From Deltaproteobacteria bacterium (GTDB lineage: Bacteria > Myxococcota_A > Polyangia > DRWM01 > JAAZOP01): DNA of 64,000 nt. The translations under genes and the position numbers were made by a program. Numbering within the stretch: the stretch's first letter is position 1; each line of letters starts with the position of its first letter. Shown one piece after another: positions 9,701 to 17,545 of this stretch. Under the pieces are notes generated by a model, which worked only from the letters and a program-made list of their open reading frames with translations, did not search any database and had not been told where the DNA came from. The stretch is from assembly GCA_016218765.1 (NCBI GenBank), contig JACRCZ010000012.1, positions 1 to 64,000 on the forward strand, in the 5' to 3' direction.

Positions 9701-9816
9701 CCTCCACGTTCCTCACGTTGATCGTGGTTCCGTCCCTCTGCCGCATCTTCATGGGCCGGGGGAAGCATCTCGCCCGGCCTGTTGAGGAATCGAACGGCGC
9801 GGCGAGCCAGACCTAA
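6727..9816 (+). CDS. RND-family efflux permease
   Basis: The protein has 1029 residues and starts with GTG inside the adaptor stop. It shows the full AcrB-type layout: TM1 (about 10-28), a large periplasmic porter loop, TM2-6 (about 340-500), a second porter loop, and TM8-12 at the C-terminus (about 855-1010). The TM4 motif is LGMLVDNAIVVADN, so the first relay Asp is kept and the second is Asn. The TM10 motif is GVVVNNAILLLEF, so the AcrB Lys940 position is Asn. It is therefore a member of an RND subfamily with a modified proton relay. The substrate cannot be told from sequence. Confidence 0.92.
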   Translation: MIRRIVAGAVNNWHVTLAGFLGIVAAGVIGYLELRRQEDAKVRPPYGLIVTIFPGAGAERVESLVTRRLEEAVGAIGDIRWIQSTSRANVSIISVRLENGVDIDAHWQDLRERVGAIRAELPEGVREPRIETKTFDDVGVILLAVTAPGQTWDDAERRLRDEARLLERRFRSTAGVGRVEIQGDREEEIAAELDLEAMSTRRVTLERVLQALAARNVQLPPGSVERGPTTVVIESSGFFRSEQEIGDTVVDVTPAGTPVRLRELGRVVRRWKDAEERVYRDGAPALLLTIYPQDSADLVELADRLRAAIAERELEVPPGLRLDIVTDQGERIEERVGSFVENLWQGMLIVVVISIFLLGVRNAILVSIAVPASCLGALFVMWATGVDIHQVSLGALVIALGMLVDNAIVVADNVVAHLRLGKDRVTAAIDGAAEVNMAILSSTLTTVAAFIPLMMMPGLAGEYVATLPFVVSAALAWSYVFALLVTPMISARALRPKAGLVERAQQAMARGFRRVARPLLRGRWLVAAAAVAAVALSVAGMGRLGLQFFPKAEMPFFLVDVEGPDGSTVERTTDAVRVVEARLRREPIVAETTSSVGTAVPRFFYTHFARENDPSLAQILVRARPGTLPDEIHDLVERLNRELVDIPDTRVTAREIELGPPVGAPVVIRLVGDDVAALRGASRTLRTALLRDPAVTRAADDFGQETREVRAVVDDGRLSIAGLSHFHVAATIRAAVEGVAATSFDTHDDEIDVTVRAKPADRDDFSLLEDLVLDSPTAGKVPLRQVARLEPVFDVGRLHRRNLERTLSLKIWSDTLLAAELQQRVEKVLAGFLAPEGVRIELGGESEERDEAFANLGYAAIIAVAVILIILVAQFRSYRQALLILTTIPFSFVGAFLGLWVLDAPLGFMAMLGLISLAGVVVNNAILLLEFVNIGIRRGMTVDEAILEASASRLRPILATSLTTVVGLLPLTFSGGGFWEPMGAVMIGGLLASTFLTLIVVPSLCRIFMGRGKHLARPVEESNGAASQT

Positions 9817-10213
9817 CTTACACAGCAATATCGCGCACTAGCCGACACGTTTCCTTTTGACCCGGAACGTTTAGGTCGGCAACGGCGGGCGTATCATCAT
9901 GCGCCGCCACGAGCTGGAGGGGCTGTGGGCCGGGTGGTGGGGGTTGGATCGGCTGGGGGGAGTTTCCGCATAACAGGCGGCAATCACGGCGATCGCGCCG
10001 TCTTCGCGCGGCGGGTTGACTTGACGCGAGGTGCTCTCGCGGGTCGGCATGGGGGTTGCTCATGGGGAGTGTGCTTTCGGAGTCGGATGGGTCGGCTCCG
10101 GCAGGCGGTGTGGAGCAGTCGGGTCAGGGGAACGCTCGCCGAACCGGAAAACGGATTTCATGTTCGAGCGAGTCATTCATCAACCGGGGGGTCGGGAAAG
10201 GACGGACAAAGGA
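9817..10213. other. Intergenic region without a convincing gene
   Basis: About 400 bp separate the RND pump from the multiheme cytochrome. The region is somewhat AT-richer just after the pump stop and has several short ORFs with no protein-like composition. A TTGACT hexamer near 10016 could be part of a promoter for the cytochrome gene, but no clear -10 element follows. An AAAGGA ribosome site lies directly before the start at 10214. Confidence 0.5.
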
Positions 10214-13200
10214 ATGTCAGCCAAGCAGAAGATCTGGATCGTGGCGGCGACCGCCGCAATCGGGCTGGGCGCCGGGTGCGGCGAGACCGGCCCGGCGGGT
10301 CCCGCGGGCGCGCCCGCGTGGGACCTGAACGCCAACGGGACGTGTGATCCGGCGACGGAGGACACCAACGGCGATGGCGTCTGCGACATGACGGACATCG
10401 CCCCGCCGCCCGGCGTCTCGTGCTGGGACCTCGACGAGAGCGGCGACTGCGACCTGGCGACCGAGGACTCGAACGACGACGGCGCCTGCGACGTTCTCGA
10501 CTGTCGCGGCGGCGGCAATGGGTTCTCGTGCTGGGACCTCGACGAGAGCGGCGACTGCGACACGGCGACGGAGGATCGCAACGGCGACGACGCCTGCACG
10601 ACGGCCGACTGCTACGGCATGCCCGGCATCACCTGCTGGGACCTCGACGAGAGCGGCGACTGCGACGCGGCGGCCGAGGACATCAACGGCGACGGCGACT
10701 GCACGATCGCCGACTGCATGATCCCCGGCACGGCCTGCTGGGACGCCGATGCGAACGGCGCCTGCGACGCGGCGACCGAGGACGTGGACGGCGACGGCGA
10801 CTGCACGATCGTCGACTGCGTCGGCACGAGCGAGGGCACGGTCGAGGGCTCGGTGACGAGCGACGCCGGCGTGGCCATCGATGGCGCGACGGTCGCGTTC
10901 TTCCCGGGCACGGCGACGGCCACGACCGACGCGGCCGGCGAGTACACGATCGAGCTGCCGATCGGCGTCTACTCCGCCACGGCGACCGCCACCGGCTACA
11001 CCGACGCCTCGGCGGACAACATCAGCGTCGTCGCCGGCGGCACCACCACGCTCGACGCGATCGAGCTGGTCGCGGTCAACCCGCTGACGGCGAGCGCGGG
11101 CGCGGACCAGCGCCAGGTCGGCTACGGCGCCACGGTGAGCCTCACCGGCACCGGCTCGGGCGCCGCGACCCTCACCTACTCCTGGTCCCAGACCGCTGGT
11201 CCGGCGGCGACGATCACCGGCGGCACCACGGCCACCCCGACCATCACCATGCCGACGATCGACGCGGCCCTCACCGCGGCGGGCGACGGCTACGCGCTGC
11301 ACGACCGCACGATGCTCCTCCCCATCGCGCCCCGGTTCCAGGGCTCGGTCACGATGCGCCTGACCGTGAGCGGCGACGGCTTCACCAAGACGGACGACGT
11401 CGTGATCACGGCGGCCGAGCCGGTCGGCTCGGTGCTGAACGTCGGCGTCGGCATGAACGTCTTCTTCCTGGCGGCCATCGGCACGGGGACGTACTCCTGG
11501 ACCCTGACCCCGCCCTCCGGCAGCGCCGCCACCCTGCGCGACGGCGCGACGCGCACGCCGAGCTTCATCCCCGACGTCGCGGGCTCCTACACCATGGCCC
11601 TCTCCGGTGGACCTTCGTTCACGGTCGTCGCGGGCAACTGGGAAGGCACGGCCTCGAGCTGCTCCGGCTGCCACGACGGCTCGCCGGCTCCGGACATGAT
11701 GACGCCCTTCGCCGCCACGAACCACGCGACGGCGTTCCAGCGCAAGATCGACGACGCGGCCGGCCACTTCGGCGGCAACTGCGTCTCCTGCCACTCGGTC
11801 GGCTACAGCGCCGCGGCGAGCGGCAACAACGGCTTCGACGACGTGGCCGCCACCGCCGGCTGGACCTTCCCGTCCGCGCTCGCGGCGGGCAACTGGGACG
11901 CCATGCTCGCGGCCTACCCGGCCGTCGCCCGGTTGGCCGGTATCCAGTGCGAGAACTGCCACGGCCCGAACGACTCCGACGCCCACATGGCCGCCGACGG
12001 CTCGCGCATGAGCATGAACGCCGGCATGTGCGCCCAGTGCCACGACTCGGGCACCCACCACTTCCGCCCCGCGGAATGGGCCACCAGCGGCCACGGCAAC
12101 CTCGAGCTGGCCATCGAAGAGGGCGTGACCAGCACGAGCTGCGTGCGCTGTCACGGCGCCCAGGGCTACCTGTCCTACAGCGAGCGGCTGGCGGCGGGCA
12201 ACGCGGCGCCGTTCACCTCGACCGAGGTGACCGCGCTGGGCATCACCGCCGACAACGTCGAGCCGATCACCTGCCAGGCGTGCCACGACCCGCACGACGC
12301 GGCGAACCCGAACCAGCTCCGGACCTACGACAACGTCGCGATGCTGCCGGGCGGCTTCGGCGTGGCGGGCGTCGGCAAGGGCGCGACCTGCATGACCTGC
12401 CACAACTCCCGCAACGGCGTCTGCGTCCCGACCAGCACCGGCACCGCGCCGTGGTGCGGCACGACCGGCCCCGCGGTCTACTGGCTGCACGACGACACGA
12501 CGCCCGCGTCACGGCTCACCTCGATCGGCGGGCCCCACCGCTCGGCCCAGTCCGACGTGTTCATGGGCGTCAACGCCTTCTTCGTCGGCCCGGGCGGCTT
12601 CGACGTGTCGCCGCACGCCGCGATCGCCGACACCTGCGTCGGCTGCCACATGGCCGAGTCCGAGTTCGGCGAGGGCTACGGCGACCACACCTGGGCGCCG
12701 GGCGAAGAGCTGTGCGCGTCCTGCCACGGCGAGGGCGTCGACGGCGCGGCGATCCAGGCCACCGTGGCGGCTCGCCTGGCCGGCATGGGTCCGGCGATGG
12801 CCGCCGTGGTCACGGGCGACGTGACCGACCTCTTCACCGGCGGCGCCACCGCCGTCAACGTCCGCGCCTACGACGAGGCTACGGGCTGCTACTCGCACAC
12901 CTCCAGCTCCACCTCGAACGTCTCCCTCGCCTCCGCCCCGACCTCTGTCCGGAAGTTCGACGCCATCGCGCGCGCGCTCGGCTTCTGCTTCACCATGCCG
13001 GCCGCCGTCACCTGGACGCGCGTCGGCACGGGCACGGGCGGCGCCGCCTGCAGCGGCACCGTGACCAGCACCGAGGTGTGCTTCAACGCGGCGAGTCTCA
13101 AGACGACGACCGGAACCGCGATCGTGCCCGCCAGCGGCGTCCTGTCGAAGGCCTTCTGGAACATCAACCTGATCACCTACGACGGTTCCGGCGGCCTTCA

Positions 13201-13261
13201 CAACCCGGTCTGGGCCTTGGACGTCCTGAAGGCCACCTACGAAGCGCTGATCGCCCCGTAG
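10214..13261 (+). CDS. Extracellular nine-heme c-type cytochrome lipoprotein
   Basis: The protein has 1015 residues. ATG 10214 gives a lipoprotein signal (MSAKQKIWIV...LGAGC). After a short GPAGPAGAP stretch come five acidic repeats of about 35 residues of the type W-D-x-D-x-x-G-x-C-D...T-E-D...D-G-x-C, which look like Ca-binding Asp-rich loops with paired Cys. A carboxypeptidase-regulatory-like beta domain follows (about 215-285), then PKD/Ig-like domains (about 290-480). From about 480 to 840 there are nine CxxCH heme motifs (CSGCH, CVSCH, CENCH, CAQCH, CVRCH, CQACH, CMTCH, CVGCH, CASCH). The C-terminus carries the ending typical of secreted multihemes. It probably moves electrons at the cell surface. 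The ccmF gene at 60-62 kb is consistent with c-heme maturation. Confidence 0.88.
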   Translation: MSAKQKIWIVAATAAIGLGAGCGETGPAGPAGAPAWDLNANGTCDPATEDTNGDGVCDMTDIAPPPGVSCWDLDESGDCDLATEDSNDDGACDVLDCRGGGNGFSCWDLDESGDCDTATEDRNGDDACTTADCYGMPGITCWDLDESGDCDAAAEDINGDGDCTIADCMIPGTACWDADANGACDAATEDVDGDGDCTIVDCVGTSEGTVEGSVTSDAGVAIDGATVAFFPGTATATTDAAGEYTIELPIGVYSATATATGYTDASADNISVVAGGTTTLDAIELVAVNPLTASAGADQRQVGYGATVSLTGTGSGAATLTYSWSQTAGPAATITGGTTATPTITMPTIDAALTAAGDGYALHDRTMLLPIAPRFQGSVTMRLTVSGDGFTKTDDVVITAAEPVGSVLNVGVGMNVFFLAAIGTGTYSWTLTPPSGSAATLRDGATRTPSFIPDVAGSYTMALSGGPSFTVVAGNWEGTASSCSGCHDGSPAPDMMTPFAATNHATAFQRKIDDAAGHFGGNCVSCHSVGYSAAASGNNGFDDVAATAGWTFPSALAAGNWDAMLAAYPAVARLAGIQCENCHGPNDSDAHMAADGSRMSMNAGMCAQCHDSGTHHFRPAEWATSGHGNLELAIEEGVTSTSCVRCHGAQGYLSYSERLAAGNAAPFTSTEVTALGITADNVEPITCQACHDPHDAANPNQLRTYDNVAMLPGGFGVAGVGKGATCMTCHNSRNGVCVPTSTGTAPWCGTTGPAVYWLHDDTTPASRLTSIGGPHRSAQSDVFMGVNAFFVGPGGFDVSPHAAIADTCVGCHMAESEFGEGYGDHTWAPGEELCASCHGEGVDGAAIQATVAARLAGMGPAMAAVVTGDVTDLFTGGATAVNVRAYDEATGCYSHTSSSTSNVSLASAPTSVRKFDAIARALGFCFTMPAAVTWTRVGTGTGGAACSGTVTSTEVCFNAASLKTTTGTAIVPASGVLSKAFWNINLITYDGSGGLHNPVWALDVLKATYEALIAP
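10421..10666 (+). repeat. Three exact 33-bp copies inside the Asp/Cys repeat array of the cytochrome gene
   Basis: The same 33 bases occur at 10421-10453, 10529-10561 and 10634-10666, spaced 108 and 105 bp apart. They encode the conserved core of the Asp/Cys repeats (starting C-W-D-L-D-E). Flanking repeat parts have diverged. Exact nucleotide identity across a coding repeat points to recent unit duplication or gene conversion. Confidence 0.8.
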
Positions 13262-13383
13262 TCCCTTTCCCTCCCTTTCCAGCCATCCAGTCCGTGGCCG
13301 GCCTCCCCGGCCGGCCGCGGACCCTTCGTCATGACGCTGCAAGCCCGCGTGCTTACCGTTGGGCGCGGAGACGGAGGCCCCGG

Positions 13384-14283
13384 ATGCGCTGGCACGATCG
13401 CGTGGCTCACAGGATCCCCCGGCGCCTGGTCCTCGCCTTCGCCCGCCGGTACATCGCCGGCCCGGCGCTGGACGACGGCCTGCGGGTCGCGGACGACCTG
13501 TGGTCCTCGCGGCGCATCCGGAGCACGCTCGACGTCCTGGGCGAGCAGGTGACGTCGGCCGAACAGGCCCGCGCGGCGCTCGACGCCTACCTGCGCGCCG
13601 CGGAGGGCGCCGCGACGAGGCCCCACGTGTCGCTGTCCTTCAAGCCGGGCCACTTCGGCCAGCTCGTGGAGCCGGCGCTGTGCGAGCGGCAGGCGCGCGC
13701 CCTGGCGGACGCGTGCGAGCGCCAGGGCACCCGGCTGACGATCGACATGGAGGACACCGGCCTCACCGATCCGACCCTCGATCTCTACCGCCGCCTCAAG
13801 CCGGGGTTCCCGGGCCTGGGCCTGGTGCTCCAATCCCGGCTGTTCCGCACGGCCGAGGACATCGAGAACCTGGCCGGGCTGGGCGCCCGCGTCCGGCTGT
13901 GCATCGGCGCCTACGACGTCGCGGGGGACGTGGGCTACCGCACGAGGCGCGAGGCGAAGGACAACCTGTTGCGCCTCCTGCCGCGGCTGCTCGACGTCGC
14001 GACGGTCGTCGAGCTCGCGACGCACGACCGCGCCCTCCTCGAGCGGATCCGGGAGCTCCTGGTACGGCGGGAAGTCGCCCGGGAGCGGGTCGAGTTCCAG
14101 ATGTTGATGGGCGTGCCGCGCCGCAAGCTCCAGGACGCCCTGGTCGCCGACGGGTGGACGGTGCGGCTCTATGTACCGTATGCCGAGTCATGGGACGACG
14201 CGACGGCCTACCTGCGGCGTCGCCTGGTGGAAACCCCGTCGATCGCGGGCCTCGCCCTGCGCAACCTCTTCGGCCCGGGGTAG
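13384..14283 (+). CDS. Proline dehydrogenase (monofunctional PRODH domain)
   Basis: The protein has 299 residues; ATG 13384 is preceded by GGAG-rich sequence. It matches the FAD-dependent proline dehydrogenase TIM barrel: VSLSFKPGHFG early, TIDMEDTG on a central strand, GLVLQSRL, RLCIGAYD and the late ATHDRALL, FQMLMGVPRR, YVPYAESW and YLRRRLVE motifs. It oxidises L-proline to pyrroline-5-carboxylate and passes electrons to quinone at the membrane. The length fits stand-alone PRODH enzymes; no P5C dehydrogenase gene is adjacent. The gene stands alone between the cytochrome gene and a convergent lipoprotein gene. Confidence 0.88.
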   Translation: MRWHDRVAHRIPRRLVLAFARRYIAGPALDDGLRVADDLWSSRRIRSTLDVLGEQVTSAEQARAALDAYLRAAEGAATRPHVSLSFKPGHFGQLVEPALCERQARALADACERQGTRLTIDMEDTGLTDPTLDLYRRLKPGFPGLGLVLQSRLFRTAEDIENLAGLGARVRLCIGAYDVAGDVGYRTRREAKDNLLRLLPRLLDVATVVELATHDRALLERIRELLVRREVARERVEFQMLMGVPRRKLQDALVADGWTVRLYVPYAESWDDATAYLRRRLVETPSIAGLALRNLFGPG

Positions 14284-14337
14284 CGGCGAGGCGCAGCCGC
14301 CGAAGCCTTGGCGAAGGCGGCAAGCCCGCCGATCAGG

Positions 14338-16176
14338 TCACAACAGCGCGCCGGCCGACGGCACGAACCACCAGCCGACGCTCCAGCCGGCGGCGGGCGG
14401 GAGGCCGATGACGCGCACCCAGACGACCACCGCACGGCCGTCCGCCAGCGGCGAGATGCCGCCGCTGCACGACTCCAGTCCGGCCAGACCGCCCAGCGAC
14501 CAGGTCCGCTCGGCGCCGACGGCGCGGCCGTAGCCGTCCAGGCCCTGCACGTGGAGCACGCACCCGCCCGACTCGAGGCGGATCCACCCCGCCGCCAGGG
14601 TGCCGTCGCCCGTCGCGGCCAGCGAGATCCCGTACGGCAGCGTCGCGCCCATGAGCGCGTCGGGCGGCCCGCCGGCGGGAGCCAGGCGCGACCAGCGCGA
14701 GGCGCCGCTGGAGTCGAGGACGCCGGCGAGGTACACGTCTTCGGACGGCTCGTGCACCGCCTGGAGCTGGTCGAATCCGGCGACGTCGCCGAGCCACACG
14801 TCGTCCGGGTCCGCGGCCGCGCCGGAAACGTCGAAACGGCGGGCCCAGATCGACGTCGTCAGGCCCGTCCAGCCGGGTCGCACGCCGGCCCAGACCGCGA
14901 GGCTTCCGCCCCCGTCTCGCAGGGCCCCTGCGACGAACTCCGTGTTGCCGTAGGCCGATGCGGCCAGCGACTCGCCGAACGCGGGCGGCCAGGCGGTTCC
15001 GTCCAGCCACTGCCCCGTCGCCGGCTCCTCGATCGCGGCCGCGAAGGCGAAGGCGAGCGGCCGGTCGCCGCCGAACGTGCCCCACCCGCGCGCCAGTCCT
15101 TCCTCGACGTCCACCACGTCCTCCACCGCGGGGTCCGAGGAGAAGTCCGCCGGGATCCTCGCCGCGCGCACGCGCGCGTGGCGGACGACCGGTGCCGTCT
15201 CGTCGAACAGATCCGTCCAGGCGACCGTGAGGGTCGCCGGCGACCCGTCGCGCCGCAGGTGGAACGGCGAGACGGCCGTCCCGCGACCGAACGAGGCGGT
15301 CGGGCCCTCGGCGCCGGTGGTGCGGTCGATGCGCTGGAGAAGTACGTCCCCGCGGTCGAGGTCGACGGAGTCGGCCGCGGAGAACCACGCGGCGACGAGG
15401 TCGCCGGAACCGAAGTCGGCGATCCGCGCGTTGCCGACCACCGGGAGATCCGCCGTGGCGATGACCGGCGTGTGCCGGCAATCGGAGTCGCAGCCGTCGA
15501 GGTCCGCGATGTTGCCGTCGTCGCACGCCTCGCCCGGGTCGATCCTGCCGTTCCCGCATGCTTCGACGCGGCAGTCCGGCGTGCAGCCGTCGCCCGCGGC
15601 GGCGTTGCCGTCGTCGCACGCCTCGCCGAGCTCCTGCGTGCCGTTGCCGCAGTCGTGGGGCTCGCAGGCGTCGCCGACGCCGTTCCCGTCGGTGTCGAGC
15701 TGTTCGGGATCCTCGACCGCCGGGCAGGTGTCGCACGCGTCCCCCACCTCGTCGCCGTCGGTGTCGACCTGCCGGAAGTTCACCCGCTCCGGGCAGTTGT
15801 CGGTCGGCTCGACCACCCAGTCGCCGTCGGCGTCCCCGGCCGCCCGGACGGTGACCTCGACCCGCCCCGCGCCCGCCGTTCGCTCGCCCTCGCCGTACGC
15901 GACGACCGCGGGCTCGGCGGGGGCGCCGGAGACGCCCCAGACGCGGATGGTCGCGGTGGAGGCCGATCCCGGATCGATCGTCACGCTGCCGGAGCCGCCG
16001 AGCTCGCGCTCCCAGGTGCCGACGCCCTGGTCGCCGGCGATCTCGACGCGGACCCGGTCGAAGGCCAGGTCGGCGGGTTCGGGCGAGATGCGGATCTCGA
16101 GCAGTCCGCCGGACTCGCCGCAACCGACGACGAGGGCGAGGAGGGCTGACCATCCGGGAAGCGTCCGCTCGCGCAC
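14338..16176 (-). CDS. Secreted lipoprotein with Cys-rich DUF4215-like repeats and a beta-rich C-terminus
   Basis: The protein has about 612 residues. The start is GTG 16176, giving VRERTLPGWSALLALVVGCGES with a lipobox Cys; see the ribosome-site entry. An N-terminal beta domain (about 25-95) is followed by thrombospondin type 3-like Asp/Cys loops (D-x-D-x-D-x-V-x-D-x-C, about 100-145) and two DUF4215-type repeats (CGNG...GEACDDGN...GDGC...C, about 150-220). The remaining 390 residues are strand-rich with regular Gly/Trp/Asp spacing and may form a propeller or beta-sandwich. It is probably surface-exposed. It is the last gene of a three-gene minus-strand set (18412 to 14338). Confidence 0.82.
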   Translation of the reverse strand: MRERTLPGWSALLALVVGCGESGGLLEIRISPEPADLAFDRVRVEIAGDQGVGTWERELGGSGSVTIDPGSASTATIRVWGVSGAPAEPAVVAYGEGERTAGAGRVEVTVRAAGDADGDWVVEPTDNCPERVNFRQVDTDGDEVGDACDTCPAVEDPEQLDTDGNGVGDACEPHDCGNGTQELGEACDDGNAAAGDGCTPDCRVEACGNGRIDPGEACDDGNIADLDGCDSDCRHTPVIATADLPVVGNARIADFGSGDLVAAWFSAADSVDLDRGDVLLQRIDRTTGAEGPTASFGRGTAVSPFHLRRDGSPATLTVAWTDLFDETAPVVRHARVRAARIPADFSSDPAVEDVVDVEEGLARGWGTFGGDRPLAFAFAAAIEEPATGQWLDGTAWPPAFGESLAASAYGNTEFVAGALRDGGGSLAVWAGVRPGWTGLTTSIWARRFDVSGAAADPDDVWLGDVAGFDQLQAVHEPSEDVYLAGVLDSSGASRWSRLAPAGGPPDALMGATLPYGISLAATGDGTLAAGWIRLESGGCVLHVQGLDGYGRAVGAERTWSLGGLAGLESCSGGISPLADGRAVVVWVRVIGLPPAAGWSVGWWFVPSAGALL

Positions 16177-16182
16177 GACCAT

Positions 16183-16188
16183 CCTCCT
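16183..16188 (-). promoter_or_regulatory. Shine-Dalgarno AGGAGG that decides a GTG start
   Basis: AGGAGG on the minus strand ends directly before an in-frame ATG at 16182, leaving no spacing for that codon. The GTG two codons on, at 16176, has 6 bp of spacing, which is normal. The motif also overlaps the TAG stop of the upstream gene (16189-16187), so translation of the two genes is probably coupled. Confidence 0.7.
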
Positions 16189-17542
16189 AGAACGAAATCC
16201 GCAGGCCGGCGGAGGCGGGGCCGAGCAGCGGCAGGACGGCGGCGCCGCGTTCGTCGGGGCGCTCGTCGCCGCCGCCTGCCAGCTCGATCGCGAGCCACAC
16301 GACCCCTGCGGCGACGGCCGCCGCGCCGACGCCGACGAGCGCCCAGCCGGTGGCGTCGAGCGTCCCGGCGGCGTCCGCCAGCCGGCGGCTTTCCCCGGCG
16401 GTGACCGCGTCGTACGAGAGCTCCCGTCGTTGTTGCGCGTCGGCCAGCGCCCACGCGCCGCCGCCTCCCAGCACCGCGCCGGCGGCGAGCAGCGCGGCGG
16501 CGCCCCACAGCCCGCCGTCCGAATCCGCCCCCTCGCCCGCGCCGGGATCGACCGCGGCGGCGTCGCGCAGGGCCGCGAGCCAGCCCGCGAGACCGTCATC
16601 CCACACGTCGCCGCTCCAGACGCCGGCGGCGGCGGGCGAAGCCCAGACGGCGACGCGCAGCGTGGCGCCGGAGGCCTCGAAGGCCACGGCGACGCGATCG
16701 ACCGCCAGCGACGAGACCGCGGCCGCGATGCGCGCCAGCGTGCGCTCCGTCGTCGTCGGCGCGACGGTTCCCGCGGCGGAGGGGACGACGATGCGCAGGC
16801 TGCTTCCGGCGGCGACCGGCACGGTCATCACGAACGCCTCGCCGTCGCAGCGAATCCCCAGGGGGACGTTGCCCGCGAGCGCCCGGACCGGTCCGTCGGC
16901 GACGCGGCCCGCGACGTTGACCTCGCACCCCGGTGCCTCCACGGTGATGCGGCCGACCTCGGTCTCGTCGGGCTCCACGTCGAGGTAGCGATCCGCGAGC
17001 GAGGGCGGGAACATGCCGTCGGTGGGCCGGCTGCCGGGGAAGGTGGCGAGCACGCGGCGGAGGCGTTGTTCCGCCTCGCCGACGGCATCCACCTCGTCCG
17101 CGCTGAGCAGGAGCAGGGCGCCGGCGGCGTGCAGCGCTCCGACGGGACCCGGGTCGGTCCAGGCGTCGGCGGCGACGGAGAGCGGGCGGCAGCCCGACTG
17201 CAGGACGTCCATCCAGGTCACGATCTCGTCCCGCACCGCCCCGAACTCGCCGCGGTAGTACCGTTCCTGCGCGCGCACGAAGCTCGCCGCGACCACGGCC
17301 GCCGTCACGGCCCCTTCGTCGGCGCCGCAGCGCCGGACGCGGGGGGCCGCGACCGAGACGGCCGGGCCGAACACCGCCGTCACGGCGTCGATGCCGCGCA
17401 TGGTGGTCTCCGTGGACGCGGCCTCCGGCGCCGCTCCCGCCGGCGGCTCGACCGCCACCGGCACCCACGCGTCCGCCGTGCGCACCTGCGCGGCTGCCGG
17501 TCCGGCGACGGCGAGGGCGCAGACGGCGGCGGCGAGTCGCAT
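16187..17542 (-). CDS. Secreted protein of unknown function with C-terminal membrane helices
   Basis: The protein has 451 residues. A signal peptide (MRLAAAVCALAVAGPAAAQ) is followed by an alpha-rich region (about 40-190) and a beta domain with paired Cys (about 195-300). Near the C-terminus there are two hydrophobic helices (about 360-380 and 405-425). ATG 17542 lies 3 bp after the stop of the upstream lipoprotein gene. I recognise no family; the plan resembles tetratricopeptide/PEGA-type envelope proteins of Myxococcota. Its neighbours suggest a role in the same surface assembly. Confidence 0.78.
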   Translation of the reverse strand: MRLAAAVCALAVAGPAAAQVRTADAWVPVAVEPPAGAAPEAASTETTMRGIDAVTAVFGPAVSVAAPRVRRCGADEGAVTAAVVAASFVRAQERYYRGEFGAVRDEIVTWMDVLQSGCRPLSVAADAWTDPGPVGALHAAGALLLLSADEVDAVGEAEQRLRRVLATFPGSRPTDGMFPPSLADRYLDVEPDETEVGRITVEAPGCEVNVAGRVADGPVRALAGNVPLGIRCDGEAFVMTVPVAAGSSLRIVVPSAAGTVAPTTTERTLARIAAAVSSLAVDRVAVAFEASGATLRVAVWASPAAAGVWSGDVWDDGLAGWLAALRDAAAVDPGAGEGADSDGGLWGAAALLAAGAVLGGGGAWALADAQQRRELSYDAVTAGESRRLADAAGTLDATGWALVGVGAAAVAAGVVWLAIELAGGGDERPDERGAAVLPLLGPASAGLRISF

Positions 17543-17545
17543 GGT

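Noticed and set aside
10420-14283. A 1287-residue plus-strand ORF across the cytochrome and proline dehydrogenase
   Set aside because: Only its last about 300 residues are protein-like (proline dehydrogenase, start 13384). The rest is an off-frame shadow of the cytochrome gene.
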